Shown in pieces: positions 9,822-20,039 of a stretch of DNA of 20,039 nt. The stretch is taken from assembly GCA_000277445.1 (NCBI GenBank), contig AJWJ01000454.1, positions 1 through 20,039 on the forward strand, in the 5' to 3' direction. The DNA comes from Polysphondylium violaceum (taxonomy: Eukaryota; Evosea; Eumycetozoa; Dictyosteliales; Dictyosteliaceae). The notes beneath the pieces are model-generated. The model did no database searches. It saw only the letters and a program-made list of their open reading frames with translations, and was not told the origin of the DNA. The stretch's first letter is position 1. Every line of letters starts with the position of its first letter. The translations under genes were made by a program, and so were the position numbers.

Positions 9822-9838
9822 AATAAAAACAATTTATT
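9822..9838. terminator. Back-to-back poly(A) signals of FNIP and ATR genes
   Basis: Plus-strand AATAAA (9822-9827) serves the FNIP gene. Its complement TTTATT (9833-9838) gives AATAAA on the minus strand, directly after the ATR stop codon at 9839-9841. With so little space, each transcript should be cleaved inside the other gene. Confidence 0.5.
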
Positions 9839-12800
9839 TTAAAAATAAAATGACCAACCAATATACATATTTGCTAAAAATATTGGATCAGTTGCTTCTT
9901 TAATTAAAGAATTTACTTGACCTTCAATAGATAATTGTAAACCAACCTCTGGTATACCTTGAAGTGTACTATTAATTTTTCTTAAACTTGTTAAACCTTT
10001 ATCATTTTCAACTTCTCCTTGTTGTTTTGCAATAGATTTTGATTGATTTTGAATCCAATCAATGTATGGATCATAGATAAAAGTTTCCAATACTCTAATC
10101 AAGGTGTCTCTATTATTTCTCAATAGTCTAAGAGTTTCTTCACAAACAGATCTATAAATGCCATTGGTTCCCGATACACCCATAGCATCTACCATATTTC
10201 TCGTTAAACGGAATGGTACTCTTTCTGGTGCATTAAATGTCAAACCTTTCCAAAAGAGACAATTAAAATCAACATGAAGACATGAACCAGAGCTTGAATC
10301 AAACAGTATATTCTCTGCATGTCTATCGCCCAAACCAATGGATGCACCAACCATACTCATTACTGCAATCGATTTACAATAAAGATTTCGAGCATCAATC
10401 CAAGCCGATGGTTCAGGGAATCGATTGAGGAACCATTTATAGAAAACTGGTGGATAAAGATCACTAAGTGTATTGTATCTGTCCATGGGAGGTATTGCAG
10501 TTGAAAATTGATCTCTAATAAAATTGTTGTTATTAACCTTGGGATAGAGCGAACCAAGAATACTCCTAAATGAAGAAGTGTTGGGAACCCATTCAATGAT
10601 ACCACACTCTTCGTTTAATGGAACTACACCATAGGTCTTGATGACAAGATTTCTCTTTCTAGTGGCAGGATCTTTTTTCAAAAGTTTATTAACCATGGTA
10701 TTAAACTCCATGGTTCTAGAATCCTTTCTAAGATCATCTTTAGGTTTACATAAAAAGATGTGTTGGATACCTTTGTCATCTTTGATAGTGATCTTTTTAG
10801 GAGCGATAAGTGAGTTCATAGTTTCAATATTAGTACCAAATGAGCTAATGATTGGTAGTGAGCTGCTAAATACTTGAAAGTTGGGATTGGCCACTCCATT
10901 CAATGGCAATTGAGGATTCAAAGAGTTTTGAATAGGGATGATGGAGGTAAAATGTTTTCTCTCACTAAGCTCTGGACAAATCTTGGGTAATTGATACGAA
11001 ATACCTTTGGCAGCATTCTTTTCGCCATGATTACAAATTTTGATCAAGTTGGCCGACAGAAATAGAGTTTCAATTTGATTATTTTTAATAAACTCACTTT
11101 TTTTGGCCTTGTCAAAAAGAGTTTTAGCTCTCTCTCTTCTAAAGGTGGCTGAGGAACTGAAATGAGAAGACATGATCCAATTGGCTTGTTGTGGAAACCC
11201 TACCATAACTTTGACTATAATCTTTTCCAGTATTTCATAGGTATCTTGATTCTTGTGGCAAATTCTAGAGGCCAATTGTGGAAGGAAAATGAGGAAATAG
11301 GAGGCGGGAATCAGTGATTCCAATTGATCCATTCTTTCTTTAATCTTTTTCAATTTAAGTTCATTGGCTCTCTTGTTTTCCGGATAGATATCTAGATTTT
11401 TAAAATTGGGGAAAATGGAGCCCAATTCCAACCAAAGGGTGAGTAGACGAGAGAGTGTTTGATAGATATACTTGTGACCAAGGATAAGGGCCTCTCCATA
11501 GGATGTGAGAATATGTTTGGCATATTTAATATAAGAGTTGGGATCCTTTGGTTGAGAGGTTGGTGAATTTGGATTGATTCTTTGTAAATTAACTAAAAGG
11601 GAGTCATAGTATTTGCCCAAATAGAAATGGCCTCTTTCCCATTCATAGGTGGTCGCCTCTTTATAATGATTTGCTATTTCATTGTGATGAGTAAATGCAC
11701 ATTTTTGTTTCCATACGCCCAACAAGAGATTCGTTTGGGCGAGGATTTGTTTCTTTTCATCAGAGTTGGCAAGTTGTGGAATTCTATTCTTTAGTGCAGA
11801 GTCTAATAAATTGATGGCCTCAAACGATTGATCTTTGGATTCCTTCCAAAGGAATTTAGCCTTTTCCAATATATAGATTGGATTGTCTTGAATGTCAGAG
11901 CTACGGAGTAGAGAGTTTTGGACAATTTCAAACTTGCCATCGTGTCTAGCATATTTTGAGATTTTCAAATAATAGTCGGCGGCATGGGATTTCAAATTAT
12001 AGATATCTAATACTTCTCTACACACAGATAAAACAGATTCACGTACCTTGAATGATGGCTGCAAAACTTTGAATCTCTCTTCCCACAGTGTTAAACAAGA
12101 GTCTATGTTAGTTTTGTTTAAATGGAAGCCTTGTTCAATTTCTTTGAGAATGTGAAGTTGGACAATGTATGGATAGCATCTTGAATAAGAGTCTAAACTT
12201 GCACTAGAGAGAAACTGTGATATATATGCACGAGCATTATAAAGATTAGAGTTGAAATCCTTTTCTTGTCTCTTGTAGAGAGAGAGGAGAATCTTTGCCA
12301 AATAGACTTCAAAGTTTTGTTCATAGGGAGAAGTGATAGCATGCTCTGTGATGTCCCAATCGGAAAGTCTCCACGCCGCTTGGATTTTAAATGAATTTAG
12401 TCTCTTTGAAAGAGAGTCTGTCATGTTTTGTTGATCAAATCCATCGACAATGGTCAACAGGGTGTCATAGTGACCCAAGTTAAACATGGATTTCAGTACG
12501 CCCAATTTATAGTTGCTTTCATTGGGACTTTGTTTAGAGGCAAAGCTATAGTGTAGTAAGGCATCACTCCAATGACCCGTGCTCTCCAAATCCATAATCT
12601 TTTCATCGATGGTTGGATCCTCTGTGCGAATCTTTGAGAGACCAATCAATGAATCCATGTCGTCCATTTCGTAAAAGATCTTTTGCATCATATTGATATT
12701 GTTGTTGATGACTTGGTTCTTGATGAGGTCTTTGGCCTGTGGACCCAATACTTTGGGTGTTATATGTTTCATTGCCTCGGTTCTGAGAAAACATTCCATG

Positions 12801-15800
12801 TACATGAGAGAGGTAGCCAAACCCTTGCATCTATAGAATGCCGTGGCCAACGAGTACTCGGGGATTTGAGATAAAAAGCTTTCAATTCTTACAATCTCTG
12901 ACGAAAACTTTCTCTTTTGATTGGCATCAGTATTTGAGCTGCTGTTGGTGGGTGTATTCTTTTTGGTAAAGAGTCTTTTTCTTGCATCCATCCAATAGTT
13001 GAGACAATTGATCAATTGGAAAATCATTTGGGTGCACATTTGACCATTGTCGTTGTTTTGCTCAGTGTCGGTTTTGAGAACACACAGGATTTCATTGTGA
13101 ATCGAGGCCAAATCTTTTTCATTGTCATTGTCAATGATGTTTAGCACTGTGTAGGGTAAGAGATAGTGACAGAGTTTTAAATCATCCTTGACTATACCTC
13201 TGCAGGCGGTAAAGATTGGTTCAAATACACCTTTGGACTTTAAGATGAGATCTGTGATCCAAGATATGATCCACTTTCTGTAGGGAATCTTGGGATAAAA
13301 GAATGGAGAGTCGGGCGAATGATTTACCACCTTTTTCGATATAAGAGAAAGATCATACTCTGAGTTGAGATAGGGATAGGTGATGTCCCTAACCTCGACA
13401 GGAAGAGTTTGCCAAAACTGTTCTTTGCCACAAACTTTTAATATTTCTTGAATGGCATAGCCTGCACGATCTTGAGGTGTAGGATTGCTTGGCGACAAGA
13501 CAAACTTGGCAAGATAATTGATAATCAACTCTGAGGCCATCTCTTGTCTACTAGTTTTTTCAACCATGGATACACTTCTCAGACTAAAATCCAAACGAAC
13601 AGGATCAATGGCACCCAACTCACCCAAACATTCAGTGAATGCCACTTGAACTTTGAGAAATGGGTCACGACAACCAATTACAAGACCCTTTACCAATTCA
13701 TTGATGAGTGGATCAATAATTTCGGCACCTTGGATCATATTGGTAAATTCCATGCGATAGGAATAGAGTATAGACTTTAATCTATTGAGTGCCATAATCT
13801 TTACCTCGTTGTTTTCGTTGGTAAACAATGTGACCAATTGTCTGACTTGGGTTTTAAGGTCGTATTGTTCTTTTACCGATTGAAGAATCTCTATGTAGGG
13901 CTTGAGGGGCTCTTCGGCAGGAAGAAAAGGAATCGAGTGGAAATAGGGCGAAAGAATGTCTCTATTCTTTACCAAGAGATAATCAAAAATAAGTAAAGCC
14001 TTGTCTTTAAATGTTATTACATAGGGAAGCACTGAAAAGAGTATTTGATTTAAAATGGGACCAATGGACCTCAAATCGATTCTGGTGACAAAGGTGTACC
14101 ATATCTCACAGGCTTTCTCTTCGAGTGGAGTCTTGAGGGCCAGCTTTAAAAATGCCATAATCTTTGGTCGGAATTGATTGACAAAGTAATTCATCATCTC
14201 CAACAGCTTTTGGAAACTATTCATCATGACCATTTTCTCTTGAGTGGGTTTGGATTTATTGGTCATAATCATGGTAAAGGAATTCATTAGGCCTAAAAAC
14301 TCTTTGGTCAAGTATTTCTCGAGGCAATCGAGATCCTGTCTATCATGACTAGTGAAAATGAATGCATACTCTAATGCTTTCTTTGCTTTGGATATTTTCT
14401 CTTGTTCATTGGATCCAAGATTCAATATCAACTTGTTTATAAATGATCCTGGCAAATGGGTCAAGAGAGTATTGATGTCGATATCAACATAGGATGCAAT
14501 AAATGCTATCGTTGAGGTGAGATAGTTTCTGTCTGGTGAATTCATAAACACATGTTCAAATATACTATCGATAAATTCATACGACTGGGTCTTTATCTCG
14601 ATGTAATTCTTTAGTTCTTTTAAAATGTTTACATTCTTTTTGAAAAACAAGGATGGCAAGATATTTGGCAATGAAGATATCAAGTACTCTTCAAGATTAC
14701 AATCCAGTATCTGTGTGGAAAGTTCTACCAAAGATTGTGAATTTCCATTCAAGTTTTCAATGATTCTAGGATCAATGTGCTCTCTCATATTGGTGATGAG
14801 TTGTTTGGACGTTTGATTCATCTTTTTGGCAATATACTCTATTGACTCCAATGCAATAGTTTTAACATATGGTTTATATAAATTATCAATCAATGTACAA
14901 AGTGTAATTAATATATATTGATTGTTATATAAACTTTCTAAATTATTATTATTATTATTATTGCTATTACTGTTATTATCTGATATTAATGATTCATTGT
15001 TATTAAACTGTTGTTGTAATAATTGTTGATTATAGAGATGTTGATTAATAATTGCCTCTGAAGTATGTTTAAGGAGATCAATGATTGATATAGTTATTTG
15101 GTCACTTCTATTATTCTTTACAAAGGGATGAATAATCATAAATAAACTAGTGAGTGCAAATTCATTTGGTTCAGCAAGATTGTTTATAATGGATGAATTT
15201 GTTTGACTACTATTGTAAATTGATGTAGTTGTTGTTGTCATGGTTGTAGCAGTAGTGGTGTTGGAATATTGTTGCTCGATGGGTGATAAAGATGACTGAA
15301 GTAAGTGGGTATTTATAAATGTATTGTACTTAACCATGTGGGTGATAATTTTAGATATTGTTAATCTGAGTAACTCAGAGGAACTACTAATCAATACATT
15401 TTCAATATAATGTTTTAGAAATGACTCCACCTCTGTTGAATTTAATGGTGATGAATGAAATACTATTCTATCAAATATAAATAACAGATAAAAGAATTTG
15501 ATTCTAATATCATCTATTGGGTCACTATGTAAATGAAATCCACTATTGTTATTGTTACTTTCATCAACATTTGCTTCTATAACTCCTGGTAATTTACTAT
15601 AGATCTTTGAAAATAAGATATTATTATTATTGCTGTTGTTGCTATTATTATTACTATTACTACTATCATTATTATTATTAATTAATAGTATTAAATTTGG
15701 TTTAATTTTTAAAGGATTATCATTTTGTTCATTGTTATTAATACTATTATTACTATTTGTTACTTTTGTAAATTGAAAATTATAATGTAAGTTTGAATCT

Positions 15801-18800
15801 GATAAAATTTGAGATTCACATGAACAAAATGGTATCCATAATGAAGTCAAGTATTTGAAATTCTCTTGAATAATATTATTAAAATCAATTAAAAGTGGAT
15901 TAATTGAATTTATAATTTGATAATCAATTCTATGTAATACCATATTATCATTTAAAAATATAATATTATCATTATTATTATTACTATTACTATCAATAAC
16001 ACTATTTTTTAAATCTTTAATATGACAAAATCCTTCTTTTAAACAATACAAACTGCCACCAATAACTCCAATAATATCCAATATTATATTGGTAACTTGA
16101 TTATTTTCAATGATTTCATTTAAAGATATTATAATTTGTTGAAAGAATGAATTGTAGGATTCAATAGTTTGTTGTTGTGGTGGTTGTTGAGTCGATGATG
16201 ATGATGATGATTGATGGCTATGACAAGATGATGAAGGATTTATATTTGATAAAAATACAGGTAATAATTTAATCATTGTTAAATAATAATCTGAACCAAA
16301 CAATGTTGATATATTTGATTTCAATTGTTTGTCTTGATAAATTGATAAAGTTGATAAAATGATATTCTTTCTTTCATTTAAATAAATTTGATTTGGCAAC
16401 CAAGATATAATTGAAAATGAATATGTTTTAATTTCATCAATAATCATTTGATGCAATGGTTCACTCAGTATACTTGGATGATTCCAAATTAAAAATGAAA
16501 ATGTATAAATTGAATCCACCAAAGATTCAATTTGAACTGTTTTGTTTGAACTACTAGGAGTACGATTTCCTCTATTATTATTACTACTACTATTTTTGTT
16601 ATTATTATTATTGTCGTTATTGTTATTACTATTACTATTATTATTATTACTACTATGATTTAAATGAACATATTCAATTAATAACATATCAATCAATGAC
16701 ATTGTATCTTTAATAATTTTTAATTCTAATAAAGATAATTCTTTGCACTATAAATAAATGAGAATGTTAGTATAAATTATTATTATTATTATTATTAATT
16801 TTAAATTACACATATATTTACTTTAATTAAATATTTATATAATTCATTTAAATCCAATATAAATGAATCTAATAAATAAGATATAGATACAATGTTTTTG
16901 TATTTCTTTAATATTTTAAAAACTAGAGTTATAGATACGATAAAAGATTGAATAGTTTCTTCATCTTTGATTTGTCTTGATAAATAATCTAAATTAATAG
17001 AGGTTTTCATTGAAAACTCTTCTTGACTTTGACTAGATAAAACATCGATATGGTTGGTTGATTGTTTTCTTTTGTTGTTGTTGTTAGTGTTGTTTTGATT
17101 ATGACTGTGAAAAGTAGTTGTGACTAGAGAATAGGATTTAACAAACTCTTTATCCAAAAGAATACCAGACACATGTAATCTATTTGAAAATTGAATTATA
17201 AACTCAAGTAGTTGAAATGAAAAGTAATCTTTTCTAATCTCTCCACTATTGGATGAGGATGCTGTCGCTGCTGAGGGAGACAATGAATCCAATCTTTCCT
17301 CATATTCAATAGATTTACCCAACACATAATCAAAACATTGGTATAGAATATCTTGAATATCTTGATCCACGAAAAAGTCAAACATCATATAAATGGATTC
17401 AAATTGATTGTCATTGTTTGATTTCAACATTTTTAAAAAAGCTTTACATATGGATACTTTGAATTCCTTTGATTTTGATTTCTTTAAAATTGGTACAATT
17501 AAGATAATAAATCTTTGAAAGAAATCTTGAATCGTTGACGATGATAGCTGCGAGAATATAGAATCTAAAATCATTGATAGTGATTGCTCCATCTTGTTGT
17601 TTGAATAGTTTGTATATTGAAAAGTAGACGACAAGATACTTTCTAGCGATTGAAATATTCTATTTTGATAAATTAATGGTATCTTTGATTCTTTTAATAA
17701 TGTTTCATACAAATTAACCAATGTCTATTAATAGTGTATATGTTGCATATTAGTATTGTATACTTCTTTTTAATAATCTTTTAGTACTTACCGTTTGGAA
17801 ACTAAATTTCGATTCCAAAGAAAGAGAGTTGATTGATTGTATGAGGTCAGTGAAATCCAATAATATACCCCAAAGATCAGCTATATGAGGATAAAGAAAT
17901 TGAGATGTACTCTCCAACGCTGAATGAATTGATTCTAAAATACCTTTTTGAAGATTAAGTAAGCTTTCTAATGAATGAGCTACCACAAGGACACCTTCAT
18001 CTGCATTCTTGAGATTTTCTTCGATTTCTTTTTGATTATTATTGTTGTTGCTGTTGTTATTGTTTTTATTCAAATGATTTGCATGAATTAAGATATCTGA
18101 AGCTTGGAATGTTTTTGAATAACTACTAGAAATGGTTCCTGTTGATTCTGGAAGTGCCCAAACAGATAAATCACTAAAGGTTTGAATAAGGAGTGGATAC
18201 ACAGATGGAGTTGTTTGTTGTTGTTGTAATGGCAATGATTGTAATTGTTGTTGTAATGAAAAAGAGAATTGAATAAAACCAATAGTATCTCTAAATAATA
18301 CTATAGATTCTTTAAAGAATAGATTGAGTACATTGATATCACCACACAAGAGATTGAGTACAGATTTCATTGTAATGATAAGGTTGTCAAGTAAATGATC
18401 TTCCATTTCTTTGGTAACTGGACTCTGTGTGTTGTTGAGCGGAGGATGATATGTGAGAAAAGGTATCAGTTTAAAGAGATAAAAACAAATATTGGGTGAA
18501 TCACCGAGAGCAGCCTGCCCATTGGGCACTCTGACAATGACCATGTCTATTAGTTTAACAATCTCTGTTACATCTTGTATCTCGGCATTGATCACCAAAT
18601 GTACATTTATCAATTCAGCCAACAATGATCTAATCATTGATATATAATACTCATTCTTTTGTTTAAATGTTAATTTACTAATTTCCATAACTCCTTTTTT
18701 ACTATTATGAGTGTTATCATTGATATCTTCCATTTTAATATCTCTATCTTGTTGTTGTTTTAATTTATTTTCATTGATAGTAGCTGCAGTTGATGGTGAC

Positions 18801-19033
18801 AATATTAAATTATTATTATTACCATCATCTTGTTCACTATTATTATTATTATTACTATTGTTGTTATTGTTATCTAAACTATTATTGATAATTGCGCTAT
18901 CTTTATTTAAATTGATTGGATGGTTCGGTGAGTTGTAATCCAACTCATTGAGTTGTTGTATATCGATGATCAGAGATACCAATCTACTGACCAATTGTTC
19001 TTTATGACTCTGTTGTGTCGCTGTTGTCTCCAT
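9839..19033 (-). CDS. atr1: ATR checkpoint kinase (PI3-kinase-related protein kinase), three exons
   Basis: Minus-strand exons 19033-17792, 17724-16822 and 16747-9839, all phase 0, give 3017 residues; the last exon is 6.9 kb. ATR senses RPA-coated single-stranded DNA with its partner ATRIP and phosphorylates checkpoint targets in the nucleus. The order is family-typical: a helical-repeat N-terminal half, a UME region (~1570-1680, IWYTFVTRIDLRSIGP), FAT (from ~2000) and kinase (~2690-2960). Kinase landmarks are CKPKDDLRKD with Lys2716, GLGDRHAENILF with catalytic Asp2856 and VDFNCLF with metal-binding Asp2875. The FATC tail ends GWSFYF. RLTRNMVDAMGVSGTNGIYR and EECGIIEWVPNT favour ATR over ATM, TOR or DNA-PKcs. 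All key residues are present, so it should be active. Asn runs are frequent before residue ~1330 and almost absent after it. The upstream region holds an E2F-like site and a short uORF. The two introns (67 and 74 bp) lie near the 5' end. Confidence 0.95.
14937..16650 (-). repeat. Asn/Ser codon-run tracts in the middle of ATR
   Basis: Several AAT/AAC-type trinucleotide arrays (seen as ATT/GTT repeats on the plus strand) encode runs of Asn with some Ser, for example near 14940-14980, 15630-15680, 15970-15995 and 16575-16650. They stay in frame and are typical of dictyostelid proteins. They lie between helical segments and are probably surface loops. Confidence 0.75.
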
Positions 19034-19034
19034 T

Positions 19035-19057
19035 ATCTCTATCTCTATCTCTATCTC
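19035..19057. repeat. ATCTCT hexamer microsatellite in the ATR leader
   Basis: Nearly four copies of ATCTCT run up to one base before the ATR start codon. On the sense strand this reads as a purine-rich GAGATA leader. Confidence 0.8.
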
Positions 19058-19068
19058 CCTATATACAT
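19051..19068 (-). promoter_or_regulatory. Five-codon upstream ORF (uORF) before ATR
   Basis: On the minus strand ATGTATATAGGGAGATAG encodes MYIGR-stop. It ends 17 nt before the ATR start and is out of frame with it. If transcription starts upstream of 19068, ribosomes would meet this ATG first, which would lower ATR translation. Confidence 0.45.
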
Positions 19069-19132
19069 GTCTGAAATATCAATATATAAAAAAAAATAAA
19101 AAAAACTAAAAATTTCAAAAAAATTCAATGAG

Positions 19133-19141
19133 GGCGGGAAA
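19133..19141 (-). promoter_or_regulatory. E2F-type site in the ATR promoter
   Basis: GGCGGGAAA on the plus strand (TTTCCCGCC on the ATR sense strand) is an exact match to the classical E2F/DP consensus, about 100 bp before the start codon in otherwise A/T-dominated sequence. Dictyostelids have E2F/DP and a retinoblastoma-like protein (RblA), and replication genes are their usual targets. Confidence 0.5.
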
Positions 19142-19404
19142 AAAATATAAGAAAAATGAAATTCTTAGAAAACAATAAGGTGTGTGAAGTTTTATTTTTG
19201 TTGTCGGAAAAGTCGATTTGTCTATTTCCTCTATTAACACAATATCAGCCGAATGCCAAGAAACCTCTTTTTCTCCAAAAGAAACAAACATCTTAATCAT
19301 ATGATGTATATCTTTACTCTATTTGTTCAAAAACCTCTGTGTTACCTAAACACCAAGAGTAGGATGCATTTTAATGAATAAATTAAATAAAATTAGAGGA
19401 TTGT

Positions 19405-19414
19405 GGTGATCACC
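19405..19414. promoter_or_regulatory. 10-bp palindrome GGTGATCACC upstream of ATR
   Basis: A perfect palindrome lies about 370 bp upstream of the ATR start, followed by a T run and TGTGGGTG. It may be a homodimer binding site. No factor can be named. Confidence 0.35.
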
Positions 19415-19664
19415 TTTTTTGATTGTGGGTGAGATTTTTTTGAATTTTTTTTTTTTAAAAAAAAGATATTTGCGGAAGGTTTTTCCTTTTTTCTTTTTTC
19501 AAACAAATGATGTTTCTTGTCGACAATGGAACCAAACTGAAAATTTCATCGAGAATTGAAGATCTGGCCCAATGAAAAAATAAAAAAATTAAAAAAAGGC
19601 AAAAAATCTATAGATATCCCGTTTTTTCCGTACAAATCAAAGAGGCTTGTTTTTTTTTTGATAG

Positions 19665-19686
19665 ATCTTTTTTTTCAAAAAAAGAT
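19665..19686. repeat. T/A inverted repeat, 10-bp arms
   Basis: ATCTTTTTTT and AAAAAAAGAT flank a 2-nt centre. Dictyostelid spacers are rich in A and T runs, so this may be chance, but the ATC/GAT ends are matched. Confidence 0.5.
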
Positions 19687-20039
19687 GTGTGAAATGGGGG
19701 AAAGAATAAAAAAAAAAAAAAAAAAAGAAAACCATTATTGTGTGTCACATAAAAGACAGACAAAGTAGGTTTACTGAATAAACATATTTACCCCCAATAT
19801 AGATCCACGAGAATACACCACTCTCCTCACACTTTACACGATTAGGAATTCAGACACGTACAAAACTAGAAACAACATATATTCTATCTATCAATTTTAT
19901 ACATTTATATTCATCTTTATAAAGAATATCACCACAAAAAGAATTGTGATTTTGAAAAAAAAATTTCACATTCACCTCAAAACACACACATTTAATTTTT
20001 TTTTTTTTTTTTTTTTTATTTTATTTAACTTTTTTTTTT

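Larger units (their letters stand above)
19034..20039. other. 5' region of ATR and beyond, no further gene visible
   Basis: About 1 kb without a credible coding region on either strand. Near ATR it holds a hexamer repeat, a uORF, an E2F-like site and a GGTGATCACC palindrome. Further right are A and T homopolymers, a 10-bp inverted repeat (19665-19686) and a more mixed, C-containing patch (19790-19860). The right end, with long T runs, could be the promoter or leader of a gene starting beyond the window, but none is seen. Confidence 0.6.

Noticed and set aside
18711-18938. Plus-strand Leu-run ORF opposite ATR
   Set aside because: It is the antisense reading of Asn codon runs in the first ATR exon, with no promoter or splice logic of its own.
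9839-19033. Kinase as ATM, TOR or DNA-PKcs
   Set aside because: The kinase landmarks (CKPKDDLRKD, EECGIIEWV, VDFNCLFWKG, RLTRNMVDAMGVSG) and the presence of UME fit ATR better; no FRB region typical of TOR is seen.
19556-19768. Lys-rich plus-strand ORF
   Set aside because: It starts at TTG, consists mainly of A-run Lys codons in a homopolymer-rich spacer and resembles no protein.
1-20039. Mobile elements or virus-derived fossils
   Set aside because: No reverse transcriptase, integrase, transposase or capsid-like reading and no long terminal repeats were seen; A and T homopolymers alone do not indicate insertions here.

Overview
The window reads as nuclear DNA of a dictyostelid social amoeba (Amoebozoa). 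The signs are very AT-rich spacers with long A and T homopolymers, short GT..AG introns of 57-92 bp, Asn and Ser homopolymer runs in proteins, A-rich bases before start codons, an FNIP-repeat gene, and a secreted protein with a (TP)n stalk and GPI tail. Coding sequence is fairly mixed in base use (TTG, CTC and GCC codons are common). That suggests a species other than D. discoideum, but I cannot name it. I saw no mobile element, CRISPR array, tRNA or rRNA.

Five protein genes account for nearly all the coding potential. (1) 577-3425, plus strand, five exons: an NT-C2 domain at the N-terminus, a long Ser/Lys/Asn-rich linker and a DIL (dilute) domain at the C-terminus, probably a membrane or cytoskeleton adaptor. 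(2) 3736-4876, minus strand, four exons: a secreted class 3 lipase with a complete Ser-Asp-His triad. It converges on gene 1. (3) 5870-7670, plus strand, three exons: a secreted, probably GPI-anchored surface protein with two copies of a ~187-residue domain I do not recognise, plus Pro/Thr-rich stalks. It is divergent from gene 2 and shares a 993-bp spacer with it. (4) 7880-9806, plus strand, two exons: an FNIP/IP22-repeat protein with 21 recognisable units. (5) 9839-19033, minus strand, three exons: the checkpoint kinase ATR, about 3017 residues, with UME, FAT, kinase and FATC regions. It ends 32 bp from gene 4, tail to tail.

The spacers hold the regulatory candidates. A perfect 10-bp inverted repeat lies before gene 1, and a near-perfect 11-bp one lies just upstream of a TATA box before gene 3. 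A cluster of GT/CA-rich boxes resembling G-box factor sites lies between genes 2 and 3. In front of ATR are an exact E2F-type GGCGGGAAA site, a five-codon upstream ORF and a hexamer repeat. The genes do not form one pathway, and this looks like an ordinary gene-dense chromosomal stretch. The most interesting points are the duplicated unknown surface domain with an optional in-frame Pro-rich cassette, the NT-C2 plus DIL architecture, and the cell-cycle-type control signals in front of ATR. All gene models come from reading frames and splice signals alone, without transcript evidence.
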